A stretch of 64,000 nt of DNA from Lichtheimia corymbifera B2541 (lineage: Eukaryota; Mucoromycota; Mucoromycetes; Mucorales; Lichtheimiaceae). The DNA lies in assembly GCA_000697475.1 (NCBI GenBank), contig JNEU01001006.1:62001-126000 (forward strand). Reading direction: 5' to 3'. The notes under the pieces were generated by a model, which worked only from the letters and a program-made list of their open reading frames with translations, was not told where the DNA came from and searched no databases. The translations under genes were made by a program, and so were the position numbers. Each line of letters opens with the position of its first letter. Positions within the stretch are counted from its first letter, which is position 1. Of the stretch, positions 36,401 through 49,400 are shown one piece after another.

Positions 36401-36811
36401 GTGCGTGGTCAAATATCATGCAAAGCCATGATGTTAATGTGTCATTTGGCATAGGATTGGATGAATGAAGATAATATGGATAATTCTGCGCATGATGGAC
36501 CTGTTACACCACAGTTACTGAAAGCGATGGGCAGCACGGTTAGTACAAATATGGGAATGGTGGTGTGCTTTTTTTTCGTTCACGCGTTGCATATGACCTT
36601 ACATGATTTTGGATTTCTTTGTTAGTTGAGTTACAATGAGTATTGCGTTGAATTCCTCGAGCACTTGAATCACCTTGGTTTCCATGGCATCTATGATCTA
36701 TTATACAGCACCATTGGGTCTCTTATAGATAGAAGAAAGCAGTTGACAGAAGGTGTAGAAGAAGATGATGATAGAATGCATGAGCCCGAGAATGCAGAAC
36801 AACATGAATAA
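33500..36811 (+). CDS. Inner-kinetochore protein CENP-I (Mis6/Ctf3)
   Basis: Component of the constitutive centromere-associated network. Seventeen exons: 33500-33512, 33569-33736, 33795-33926, 33990-34108, 34166-34275, 34330-34401, 34456-34579, 34646-34831, 34899-35034, 35091-35227, 35280-35397, 35457-35521, 35581-35693, 35751-36203, 36276-36390, 36455-36538, 36626-36811; product 776 aa. Mis6-family landmarks: VILDLVLSGKLGQFAAKKLT, LLLPRRLIPSRLF, LCHLLYFMTKRVHVKRHRI, and YGLLSVYKGYYPEIELP, aligning with the CENP-I CHLLYLLTKK and LLSLYKFF region. HEAT-like helical throughout. The first exon encodes only 13 nt. Intron 12 (35522-35580) has a GC donor (AAG|gcaagt); without removing it the frame hits a stop. 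The C-terminus is acidic. Confidence 0.82.
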
Positions 36812-37487
36812 ATCAAAGGCGCGTGCACAGGCATCTCAAGAGAGAAACAAACACCGTGATACAGGCATTGAGGGACTATATGCAGTAAAATGGATAGCGA
36901 TCTGCTTGCGGAAATGGGAATGGACAACACGAGACAAGTGCAAGTTACACTGGGGGATGCAACACGTTAGATGGATCCATTCTCAGTTTGGATGTGTGTG
37001 CCTTGTTACTGAGAATGACCGAATATGTGTGGTTGGGTAGGTGTCAGCCCCTGTCGGATGTGTCAGTCGTTTTTTTGCATTGTTGCAAGTGAGTGATGCA
37101 GCTGCATAAGATACGATATGATCTTTTTACTTTTGGTGACACTGAAGAATGCTAGTCATTATATTAAGCTCACAGATATGTGTATTGTTTTTTCATGATG
37201 CGATAAACAGGGAGAGCAAGGTAGTAAAAGCTAAAAGAGCGCTGTGTGCAACCCACATTTGGCTTAAATGCACGTGGAGGCGTACACACATATCTCTCCC
37301 CGCGCGCTGTTGACTGGAGACATCATAGCCAACAACCTCCCTCTTTTCTTTCTCCTTTTTCCCTCATCACTTTTTTCTTCTTCCTCATCCACTCTTAATC
37401 TCGACAGTAAGTCTGCCTTTCGTCATCACGCTTCACTTTGCTTATATTCTTTACCCTTTCCCTCTATAAAGCAACCTTACTTTCACC
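36812..37487. other. Beta-tubulin upstream region
   Basis: About 680 bp. The final ~150 bp is a long pyrimidine-rich tract (37330-37410), typical of strongly expressed fungal genes. A gtaagt-like site at 37409 could start a 5'-UTR intron, but no clear acceptor is evident. No other gene. Confidence 0.4.
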
Positions 37488-39115
37488 ATGAGAGAAATCA
37501 TTCACGTTCAAGCTGGTAAGTCTGATGATGCGCGATGCTTGAAAGGTGCCAGGCACTTACAACCTTTTTTTCTTTATAGGCCAGTGCGGTAACCAAGTGA
37601 GTTTTCTTTGGAGTATAACAAGAGGTACCCTTGGTTACAGTAATACTGATATTGGGTCTATAGATTGGTCAAAAATTCTGGGAAACCATCTCTCAAGAAC
37701 ACGGCATTGATACTACTGGTGCTTATGCTGGTGACAATGATCTTCAGTTGGAACGCATCAACGTCTACTACAACGAAGGTTCCTCTGGCAAATATGTGCC
37801 AAGGTAAGATGATAAGAGATAGAGAGTATTAGGTGTGTGCAATGGGCTAATGGAATGTGTATGTATATAGAGCTGTGTTGGTTGATCTTGAGCCTGCAAC
37901 TATGGATGCTATTCGTGGCAGCGGTTATGGCAAACTCTTCCGCCCCGACAACTTCATTTCCGCCCAATCTGGTGCTGGTAACTCTTGGGCCAAGGGTTAT
38001 TACACTGAAGGTGCCGAGTTGGTTGAATCCGTTTTGGATGTGATTCGCAAGGAAGCCGAACACACTGATTGTCTCCAAGGTTTCCAACTTGCTCACTCTC
38101 TTGGTGGTGGTACTGGTTCCGGTATGGGTTCCCTTTTGCTCTCCAAGATCCGTGAAGAATACCCCGATCGTATGCTTTGCACCTACTCCGTTGTTCCTTC
38201 TCCCAAGGTCTCTGATACCGTTGTTGAACCTTACAACGCCGTCCTTTCGGTTCATCAACTCGTTGAAAACTGTGATGCCACCTTCTGTATTGACAACGAG
38301 GCTCTTTACGATATCTGCTTCCGTACTCTTAAGCTCTCTAACCCTGGCTATGGTGAACTTAACCAGCTTGTCTCTGCTGTCATGTCCGGTGTTTCCACCT
38401 CTTTGCGTTTCCCTGGTCAATTGAACTCTGATCTTCGTAAGCTCTTTGTCAACATGGGTAAGTTGTTTATATTATACGTATTCTATATACATACATACAT
38501 GATATTCATTCATATGTCATTTTAGTGCCTTTCCCTCGTCTTCACTTTTTCATGGTTGGCTTTGCTCCTTTGACCGCTTTCAACTCTCAGCAATACCGTA
38601 ACCTCAGCGTGCCTGAGTTGACTGCTCAAATGTTTGATGCCCGTAACATGATGGCTGCCTCTGATCCTCGTCATGGTCGTTACTTGACTGTTGCCACTAT
38701 CTTCCGTGGTCGTTTGTCTACCAAGGAAGTTGAGAACCAAATGTTGGCCGTGCAACAAAAGAACTCCTCTTACTTTGTTGAATGGATCCCCAACAGCGTC
38801 AAGACCTCGCTTTGCGACATTCCTCCTGTTGGTCTTAAGATGTCCGGTACTTTCATTGGTAACAGCACTGCTATCCAAGAATTGTTCAAGCGTGTCAACG
38901 AGCAATTCACTGCCATGTTCCGTCGTAAGGCTTTCTTGCACTGGTACACTGGTGAGGGTATGGACGAGATGGAATTCACTGAAGCCGAATCCAACATGAA
39001 CGATTTGGTCTCCGAGTACCAACAATACCAGGAAGCAACCGCTGATGAGGAGCTTATGGATGATGAGGAGTATCTTGAGGAAGAAGAGGAACTCCCTCTT
39101 GAGGATGAGCAATAG
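37488..39115 (+). CDS. Beta-tubulin
   Basis: Microtubule subunit. Exons 37488-37515, 37580-37596, 37664-37803, 37871-38457, 38526-39115; product 453 aa. It opens with the autoregulatory MREI, has the GTP-binding [12 protein letters not shown] loop (140-151), and ends in an acidic tail ([18 protein letters not shown]). The second exon is a 17-nt microexon. Codon use is strongly biased (GGT, CTC, AAG), as for a highly expressed gene. Residue 167 is Tyr ([10 protein letters not shown]) and residue 198 is Ala (VENCDATF), whereas benzimidazole-sensitive fungi have Phe167 and Glu198; Phe200 is kept. These two states match known resistance substitutions. Other beta-tubulin paralogues may exist elsewhere in the genome. 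Confidence 0.98.
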
Positions 39116-39706
39116 ATTTGATTACCCATGATCACCAAAACCTTCTCCAAATCACTTTTTTCCCCTCCTCAGCAACGCCCAAATTATCTTCCTCTCACAC
39201 ACACATTCATCTCCTCTTCTCTTTTCTCGGATCATATACGCAAACTAATACGTAAAACTCTTCAAAGACTTCATCAAAAGGAAAGTAGTTCATTCCTCCT
39301 CTTTCCCACATCTTGTTTCCTACATCAGACTTAATAGGCCAGAGTTATGTAACCTTGCATATCGTTTGCAATAAACCCTTTATGAAAAAAAAAGATAATG
39401 ATAGCAATGAATGTGAGTGGAGTCATCCTAAAATGCATTACAGGAGGCTGCATCTTCTGATATAGCATAACTTTAACGTGCACCCGACTACCATCTATTC
39501 CTCAACAATGTATAACATTACACATGTAACTTATGTAGTTTTCCATTTATTACATATCAAAATCTCTAGTTAAATACTACGTCTATATCTATCATCTTAT
39601 GCATTGGTGAATGAATAATTTTACTGCATGTAAATGTGAACTCAGCAGGCAAGCATGACCGACAACGACCTTTCAGTGGTTATCCTTGGAATACACACTT
39701 TACAAA
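39116..39706. other. Intergenic (beta-tubulin 3' / VPS5 5')
   Basis: Tubulin 3' region, C/T-rich to 39330, then an A/T-rich stretch (39370-39640) with an AATAAA-like signal near 39370. No supported gene. Confidence 0.4.
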
Positions 39707-41949
39707 ATGGACAATCTGGATGCAACGGCTGACGGCAGCCACTTTGACAGTATCCTGGAAGCCAACCCATTCGCTGATGTCGTTTCCTCGTCGACGCAGC
39801 CATTGTCTTCCGAGCAACATGAGTCCGCGCTGTCATCGTCATTACCAACAACAGTATCACACGAAGAGCCAGAACAACCACCACCTACAGCTTCGTTATC
39901 GTCTTCTCCTGTATCAACGCACCCTCAACCACAACCACCAGCACCTCCTTCTCCTAGTCAACAGCAACCACAGCAACAACAAACCGTTAATAGCAGCAAC
40001 AGTAGTATTTCCAATGGCATGGCGTCTTTGCATTTGGATGCCGGACAACAGCAAACGACAACTCGAGATTCTCTTGAAGAGGTTACGTCTGAATATAGCC
40101 AGGTATGTGTGTGTGTGTGTGTATGTGATATAACAGGTTGATTCTCATTTTGTCCATAGTCGGATAGCTTGCAGGTGCCTGAGAGCGGATCACGGCCGTA
40201 TTTCCATGTCACAGTTCAAGATCCTCAAAAAGTGGGCGATGCCATTAATGCACATATCGTATACAAGGTCAAAACAAAGGTAAAAGAATGCTGGACCAAT
40301 TCATTCGAGAGAAAAAAAAAAGAATGAGAGTATATTGACATGTACGACTCAAGTATCGTTTCCATCCATGTAGACCAACTCCCCTGCTTTTCGTTCCCCA
40401 GAATTTGTGGTCGCACGTCGATATCGAGACTTTTTATGGCTTTACAATCAACTCACGCTTGGCAACCCTGGTGTAATTGTACCACCTGTTCCTGAGAAAC
40501 ACGCTTTGGGTAAGCATTTATTGCATGAAAACCCTGTCATTCTTGTAAAGTAACACACACACATACAATCCTCTAGGACGCTTTCAAGATGAATTCGTAG
40601 AATCACGGCGGATTGCACTTGAACGATGCCTACAAAAGATTGTACGCCATCCTATGCTTTATGGGGACCCTGATCTTAAAGTATTCCTCGAGAGTGAATC
40701 CTTCAATATTGAGGTGAGTTTATTCCTATCATGGTTGTATGTCGAAAGAGAAAACGCTGACAATAAGAACTATGATAGAAACGGCAAAAGCGTGCTGAAC
40801 CTGATGCCCCCAAAGTAAGCCTTATGCGATCTTTTGGTGAGACCATTTCCAATGCTGCCAGCAACCCGTTTTCCAAATTCGTCGAGGTGGATGACTGGTT
40901 CGCATCTAAACGAAGTCAGCTTGAGGCACTTGAAAACCAACTCAAAGGATTGCTCAAGAGTGTTGAAAGCGTAGTCAAGCAAAGAAAGGGCAGGTTAAGA
41001 GAGGGGTGAAAGAGAGAGAGAGAGAGAGAGAGATGGAGGGTGAGTTGACTATCTCGAACGGTGTCTTGTCTAACATGGTATGCTTGATTCTTAGATTTGG
41101 GTGGCGCAATCGCAGATTTTGGTGAAAGCATGATACCACTTGCATCGGCTGAACTCGATCGTGATTTATCAACACATTTGATTGTTTTGGCGGATATCCA
41201 AAAGAGGATGAAGGAGTTGCATGAACAACAGGTATGTCATTGAGAGAGGGGGTGTCTCCAAACGTACGTTACTAAGGCATCATCACCAACAGGCCCACCA
41301 TGACGTGCTTTCATTAGAACACACTATCGATGAGTATATACGCATCATAGGCTCAATAAGGGTAAGTGGAAGTAGTGGGGATGGGTATTGAACCAACAGA
41401 ATGGCGTGACCCATTCCATTCTCGCTTTTTTCTCCCTTTATGCAGGTGTCGTTTAATGCACGTATCAAGGCATACCAAGCTTATCAGCAAGCCGAATCGG
41501 AGGTACAAAAGAAGCAAGCTGTTTATGACCGTCTCAGTGGCAACCAATCCAAGAGTGCAAAACCAGAACGGTTGGCTGCTGCACAGCAGGAAATAAACGA
41601 GGTATTTGAATCGCAATTTGCCCTGTTTCATTGTTAACAATGCATGACCACACAAAAAGGCAAAACAACGCATGGACGAATACCACCGTGAATTTGAGGA
41701 CATTTCAAAGCTTATCAAGAACGAATTGGATCGGTTTGATCACGAAAAGGTGGAGGATTTCCGCGATAGCGTCGAACAGTTTCTATGCAGCATGATCGAA
41801 CATCAAAAACAGGCAAGTCATTTCTTCCCTTTATAGATGGAATTTCCGGATGGCAGCACCAACCTAATGTTTGTGTGTGTGCGTAGATTGTTGCACTTTG
41901 GGAATCCTATTTCGAGCAAACAGAAGGAATGGCGGACACAGTTGCATAA
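39707..41949 (+). CDS. VPS5: Retromer PX-BAR sorting nexin VPS5/SNX1
   Basis: Membrane-bending part of retromer, which returns cargo from endosomes to the Golgi. Exons 39707-40102, 40160-40279, 40374-40509, 40577-40713, 40779-40989, 41095-41231, 41293-41361, 41446-41601, 41660-41812, 41887-41949; product 525 aa. The N-terminus (~130 aa) is Ser/Pro/Gln-rich and disordered. The PX domain (~145-265) has ARRYRDFLWLYNQL and VPPVPEKHALGRFQ. The BAR domain fills the C-terminal half (FSKFVEVDDWFASKRSQLEA, RMDEYHREFEDISKLIKNEL), ending IVALWESYFEQTEGM as in SNX1/Vps5. Two introns have GC donors: 40990-41094 (AAGG|gcaggt) and 41813-41886 (CAG|gcaagt). No GT donor keeps the frame at either site. Confidence 0.93.
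41011..41032. repeat. (AG)n microsatellite inside a VPS5 intron
   Basis: An uninterrupted AG run of 11 units within the GC-AG intron 40990-41094. Confidence 0.9.
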
Positions 41950-42245
41950 TATAGGTCTTTTCTAGCGGATGCATATAAATATATATATATACATAAACCA
42001 CGTGATGTTGTGAGCTAGTATATGTGAGAGGTTTTTATGATATCACGATGCCAAGGATAAGCTCCATTTGTAAACAACTTCAAGAATAGTAATTACACGA
42101 CATGCTACAAGTAGTGGATGAAAAGGGAAAAAGGAGGAAACGCAAAAAAGGTTGATAAACAAATGTGTACAGCCAAAAACAGAATTACCCTTTGGTGCGC
42201 CCAAAAACAAGGAGGCAGGAGTTACTGTGCACACACACACACGCT

Positions 42246-43198
<953 letters not shown>

Positions 43199-44556
43199 AA
43201 AAGGGTTGTGTGTGTGAGGGTGTAAGTGGAAGAGAGGGAGAAAAGAAATGAGCCGAGTTTGTGGGGGAGAAAGAAAGCAAGGAGGCGTGTTCTTTTAAAT
43301 CTTCCACTTTCCCAACTTATCATCACACACACGCACAACACATGTACACACACGCGCAAAAGCAGCAGCATTAACTGCAACATCTAGGCAGGGGGTCCAA
43401 AAGAAGGCTGCTCTAGGCGAATTGACAGATCAGTATTAGCAGAGTCTATGTGGCGAAAAAAAAGCCTACTTGTCTTTTTACTATTGTATCGATTGGTGAT
43501 TGTTGCATGCAGTAGCATCGGGGCGTGCTGATAAAAAAAAAAGGAACTTTGACCACTGTCAGTCGCTTATTCTGCTTAACCTCCGTTCGCGTGCAACATT
43601 ATAGAAAGAGCAGCCAATTCCACTTGCCCCCTGAAACTCGGAAAGAGTAAACGACTCGGTCCGAAAGTCATTCAATTATTTCCAATGCGCGTTGACCAAG
43701 GAGACTCCACGTTTTTATTGACCTTGCACGGAAACAGGGTCTTGTCGTGTCTTACCATTCATGGCCAAGCTCTGTTAAACGGCATTATCCCCCAACACAG
43801 AATAACTTTCAGCTCCTCTCCATTGGCGTAACGGTTCTATTGATTGCATTGGTACATGCAATCCATCCATTATTGTAGCCTATAAGGTAGGTCTCTTGTT
43901 CTCCTCTACCCCTACCCCAAAAAGCGCAGGCTTTGAGACACAACCACCATAAACATTAAGCAATATTGCCTTGATGAAATATTATGCAATTAATGTTCTC
44001 GACCAGCAATTGCTTATTGTTGTTGGATATTTGTCACGCGGCATATATGTAGGTTGATTGCAACCATTGTCTCTTTTCAATTTACACTCCAAGCTCACCA
44101 CAACATGTGATAAGCTGATATGCTCCTTGGCACTGGGTGACCAAGTGACATGCCATACAAAGGTATGTCAACACCTAATATATACAAAGTATTGGTCTAT
44201 GCATGATTGCTTTTTGAATTTACATTCGCCGATCCATCACGAGTCAACTACCCTTATCCTTGTCCTTGTAATCAGATCATAATTATCAACCCAACACCAA
44301 CACCCATTTTTCATGCCGTACAATGTCGAGCGTTATTTCCTTTTACTTGTACAACACAACATTCTTAAATAGATGGGAAACAAAAAAAAAAGTATACTAT
44401 GTTGATTTGAAATGAAAGCACCAGGCAATTATAGGATAAGGTATAAGATGGACGTAATGCGTGAGTGAGAGATGATGATGATGCTATTGTAATTGCGGAT
44501 GGGTAATGCAGAAAAAAGGAGCGAAAGGAAAATGTGAATGTTGGGATGTGTGAGGA
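43199..44556. other. Intergenic, nothing recognised
   Basis: About 1.35 kb between the zinc-finger start and the RING-ligase stop. Short homopolymer A runs (43455, 43530, 44385). No ORF, tRNA or repeat I can support. Confidence 0.4.
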
Positions 44557-46192
44557 TCATGTCTGAGCGCCTACTGTTGCCGGTGGTGAGAGCGATCGAC
44601 GACACGTGGGACAGGTAGGTTTCGACACATGATGCTGAATCCATGAATGGAGGCAATGTCTATAAGGATTTGATAAGCATGACGTATTCGGCATGTCAAA
44701 CAAACAAACATACACATGAAAGAGATGTCCACAAGCAAGCTTTTTGGCGGTCTTCATCTTTTCTCTGCAAATAGCGCAGTCATCATTTCGCATCATCAAT
44801 TCGGTTGGTGTGGCGTCAACATAGCTAAAGAATAATGTGAGCAATCCTATCCGGCTTACCCCATATCCAAATAGTAAAGACATACCGATTCCTGACATAC
44901 GACATGGCTCGCCAACGATCCCGGTGCACCATACCTTTTCTGTAAAGATTCCTCAACACACTGCGAACATTAAGGAAGAGCACGATGTCCACCAGCCCAA
45001 ATGAAATGCCATGTGACCACTATGATATGTCTCTTTTAGCCCACCTTGCTATCCTTAGATGGTTCAAACAAAATAACTTACCAAAATTTGAAGATATTGT
45101 ACAAGAGTCAGAGCCATGACAAGCATGTCTGTGCTTAGCTCGATGTAATAATTAACAGCACGCTTGCTCTCAAAGCCATGTTCCCGCCATTGATCCAATA
45201 ACTGAGAGAAGTATTTGGTCATTACTTGTAAGGTATCCAACAAAACAGGAAGAAACTATCAGCAGAAAACCATTGGTCATCATTATCGCTTTGTGTATAT
45301 AGCGTCATTCTTTTTACCTCCAAAGTGAGAAAAGTGATTGAAGTTGGGAATAGCACATAACTTGCGGCAAACCATCCAAGGTTGCAAATCAAAATGATGC
45401 ATAAAAGGGCGGTGACTTTTCGATACTCTGCGACTGGCAAGTAGGGCATGGTGGCAAGCTAAAAGAGAGTTTTACAAGTCAGCTTATGCCGATTCCCTAG
45501 TCCAAAATCAGAGCAAAGGCGCTTACATGGTCAAAGCGATCCCGACTTAAGAGGCTGAAAATCCGCAGGAACCCGAGCACCGATATCCATATTGACAAGC
45601 GTACAATGTGTATCCACACAGGATCCATGATAGCACTCACAAATATGACTTTGAATAATAAAAAGTTGAGCATTCGATCGTAGATATGCTATAGTAGTAA
45701 CCACCATTGTCAGCGACATTATGCACATATCCACATCTTGGCACTACTCTTACCTGACTCTCCACTGGCAACAATCCTCCAAAGAACAACTTGATGACGA
45801 TCTTGCCCAAAAGAACAAAGCAACATACAGCCATGTTGATATGTATCTATTCATGGTGATATGTCAGGGTACGTACAAGGCTATGTGTGTGTGTGTATAG
45901 TTACCAGCAGGCTAAGCTTTTGTGTCTCGATCGAAGTGAAGAAGGCTGAAATGTATCCACTGCACGACATGGCCGGGAATTGTCGATTGTATCCGAGTGC
46001 TGGAATAGAAGTATGCCAATTAAACCGTAGCTGGTCAGTAGCATCCGGCAGATCGAGATCCGTGTGAACACCATAGCACTCCTTGACGCTGTGCCATAGC
46101 TCAGAGTCAATAAAGGATTGTAAAGAAACAGTGAATGCTGCCGCAAATAGGACGAGTGACGTAAAGACATAGGTTGGCAAGTCGCAACGCAT
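44557..46192 (-). CDS. ER membrane RING ubiquitin ligase, gp78/AMFR-like
   Basis: Probable ER-associated degradation E3 ligase. Exons 46192-45905, 45846-45754, 45688-45527, 45458-45318, 45255-45082, 45019-44886, 44824-44714, 44659-44557; product 401 aa. Several hydrophobic spans (YVFTSLVLFAAAFTV, MAVCCFVLLGKIVIKLFFGG, IWISVLGFLRIFSLLSRDRF, ALLCIILICNLGWFAASYV) precede a cytosolic RING: DDCAICREKMKTAKKLACGH, LFHVHCLHSW, then PTCPTCRRSL. The block DATPTELMMRNDDCAIC parallels gp78 (ATPEEL..NNDDCAIC) more than Hrd1. It stops 16 residues after the last RING cysteines, so the CUE, G2BR and VIM segments of animal gp78 are missing. The penultimate donor must be gtatgt at 44713, leaving His-Val-His. 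Confidence 0.85.
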
Positions 46193-46445
46193 TGAAAGTC
46201 GCACGGCAACAATGCAGTGATTAGCTGTGGATCGATAAAGAAAGGGGGTTTTAGATAGGAAGAGGGTAGGGCACACACACACACTACACACACCTTGAGA
46301 GAGCGCGCCCGCGCGTGAATCCACGGACCGCTTTACAGCATTACATTTCTCCTCTCCTCCACATGATTTTTACTTTGACTTCAAATATATAATTGTATTT
46401 CAATGCCTTTTATCTTTGTATATGAGAATGTCTATCTATATGTTT

Positions 46446-49400
46446 TTAAATCTTGGTAGCAACATATTCGCTCCAGCTCTTGACTTCATTAGGAATGTCA
46501 CCAGAAGCGATATCACGTTGACGAACAAATGCATCAGCAAACAAGCGTGCAACCTTGGCATCATTGAGAAGTGGGATACCGAAATCAACTGCAGCACGAC
46601 GGCAAATATAGCCTTCATCGTATTGTGAAGTGGGACGGACCTTGGCGAGATGCATCACAAAGTCAATCTTGTGGTCTTTGAATAATCGATTCAGTTCACG
46701 CTTGTTCTCAGCCTTGGAGGCGACATTGAGCACCTTGGCATCAATACCAGCTTTACTCTTGAGGAACTCAGCATCCTGATTGGTAGGGACAAACAATGGA
46801 TGACCGAGAGCATCATGGAAGGTCTTCGCAATATGGATATAATCATCTTCATCCGTTTCGCCATCACCGCCAATCAATACACCAGCCTTTCGCTCAGGAA
46901 TGCGGAAGTTTTGAGTTGCTTGAATGCCTGCCCAGAAAGCTTCGTACTTGTCCTTGCCAAAGCATGCAACTTCACCAGTCGATGCCATCTCCACTCCCAA
47001 GAAAGGATCAGCACCTTGAAGACGGGTCCATGAGAATTGAGGCACCTTGACTGCTTGGTAACCATATTCGACACTCATCAAATCAACAGGCTCAGGTACG
47101 TTTTTGCCTGCAAGTGCACGAGTAGCCACATCAATAAAGTTGACACCAAGCACCTTGGATACGAATGGGAAGGAACGAGATGCACGCAAGTTACATTCGA
47201 TCACCTTGAGCAAGGGCTTTCCACCATCAGGTGCATCTTGCTTGATAATTTGCATATTGTAAGGACCGGTAATCTCAAATGCCTTGGCAACCTTGTCAGC
47301 AATCTCCTTCAGACGTGCCATTGTTTCCTCATCCAGGTCACGAGGTGGGAGAATCAATGTAGCATCACCAGAATGCACACCAGCATTTTCCACATGTTCA
47401 CACACAGCGTGGACCAACACCTTGCCTTGATAAGCAACCACATCAACATCAATTTCTTGTGCACCCTTGATAAACTTGGACACAACCACTGGATGCAAAG
47501 GTGACACATCAGCCGCCTCATTGAGATTCTTTTCGAGAGCTTCATGATTATAGGCGACATTCATGGCAGCACCAGATAAGACATACGAAGGACGCACCAA
47601 CACTGGATATCCAACCTTGTCAGCAAATTCACGTGCTTCCTCAACACTAGTAAGCTCCTTCCAAGCGGGTTGATCAACACCAATCATGTCAAGCTTTTGA
47701 GCAAATTGGAATCGATCCTCAGCAGCATCAATCATCTTGGGCGAGGTACCAAGGATATTGATATGGTTCTCATACAAGCGCAAGGCAATGTTCTGGGGCA
47801 ATTGACCACCCACATTCACTACGACACCCTTGGCATGTTCCAACTCGGCAATGTCCATCACACGTTCAAAGCTGAGTTCTTCAAAGTACAAGCGATCGCA
47901 CTCATCAAAGTCGGTCGATACAGTTTCAGGGTTGTAATTGATCATCACTGTCTTTTCGCCAACGTTACGCAAGCCACGAATGCAAGAGACACCACACCAA
48001 TCGAATTCGACTGAAGAGCCAATGCGGTATACACCTGAGCCAAGTACCATGGTACCCTTGTCCTCAAAGTCAATGTCGTGAGCAGATGCATTGTAGGTGG
48101 TGTACAGGTAGTTGGTGTGTGCAGGGAACTCAGCAGCCAATGTATCAATACGCTTGACAAATGGAGTGATGTTGTGCAACTTTCGAGCTTCACGCACAGC
48201 CATCTCATCACAGCCAAGGAGCTTGCTCATTTGAACGTCAGAGAAACCAGCCTTCTTGGCATCTTGCAATAAATCAACAGGCACATTGCTAACGTCGGTA
48301 CCCTTGAACTCCTCCAACTCCAAATGCAAATCGGCAATGTTTTGCAACTTGTACAAGAACCACTTATCAATCTTGGAAAGGTCATGAATGTAGTCGACAG
48401 TGTACTTGGCTCTCACAGCTGGATCAGGATGAAGCATCACTTGACTGATAGCAAACAAACGGCGATCGGTAGGGTTCTTGAGAACGTCATCAACATCGTC
48501 AATGGGGGTTTTGAGAGCATGGAAACCTTGCCAGCTGGGTTCCACTTGACGGATAGCCTTTTGCATACTTTCTTCCCATGTACGACCAATAGCCATAACT
48601 TCACCAACAGACTTCATGGCAGAGCCAATATGGCGATCAACATAGTTGAACTTTGACAAATCCCAGCGAGGAATCTTGGTCACAACATAATCCAAAGAGG
48701 GCTCGAAACAAGCAGTGGTTGTCTTGGTGACAGCGTTCTGGAGACTAGGCAAGGTATGGCCTAAGGCAATCTTGGCAGCAATAAAAGCGAGAGGATAACC
48801 AGTAGCCTTGGAAGCAAGAGCACTATCGTCATCATGTGATAAATTAGTATACAACGTTGTTTATCATGCAAGATGGGACATACCTGGAACGACTCAAACG
48901 AGCATTCACTTCAATGACTCTGTATTCAAGACTGACAGGGTTCAAAGCATACTGCACATTACATTCACCGACAACACCAAGATGACGAATGATTTTGATG
49001 GCAGCTGTACGCAACATGTGATATTCTTCATCGCTCAATGTTTGGGAAGGAGCAATCACAATCGATTCACCGGTGTGCACACCCAAAGGATCAAAGTTCT
49101 CCATGTTACAAACGGTGATACAGTTGTTGGCAGAGTCACGCACGACTTCGTATTCGACTTCCTTCCAGCCCTTCATGGATCGTTCGACAAGCAATTGAGG
49201 TGTCAAAGCCAAAGACTTGGTAGCCAAAGAGCGTAATTCTTGCTCATCATCAGCAAAGCCAGATCCGAGACCACCCAATGCGAAAGCGGAGCGCACAATG
49301 ACAGGGTAACCAATCTTGGAGGCAGCTTCAAGTGCTTCTTCCACGGTTTCCACAGCAGTGGATTGAGCGACAGGAATGTTAATTTCTATAATCAACATCA

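Noticed and set aside
38522..39112. 196-codon minus-strand frame opposite beta-tubulin
   Set aside because: Antisense shadow of a highly codon-biased gene; the plus-strand beta-tubulin exon explains it fully.
47037..49236. Several 110-155-codon plus-strand frames opposite CPA2
   Set aside because: Shadows of the conserved minus-strand CPA2 exons; no domain or start context of their own.
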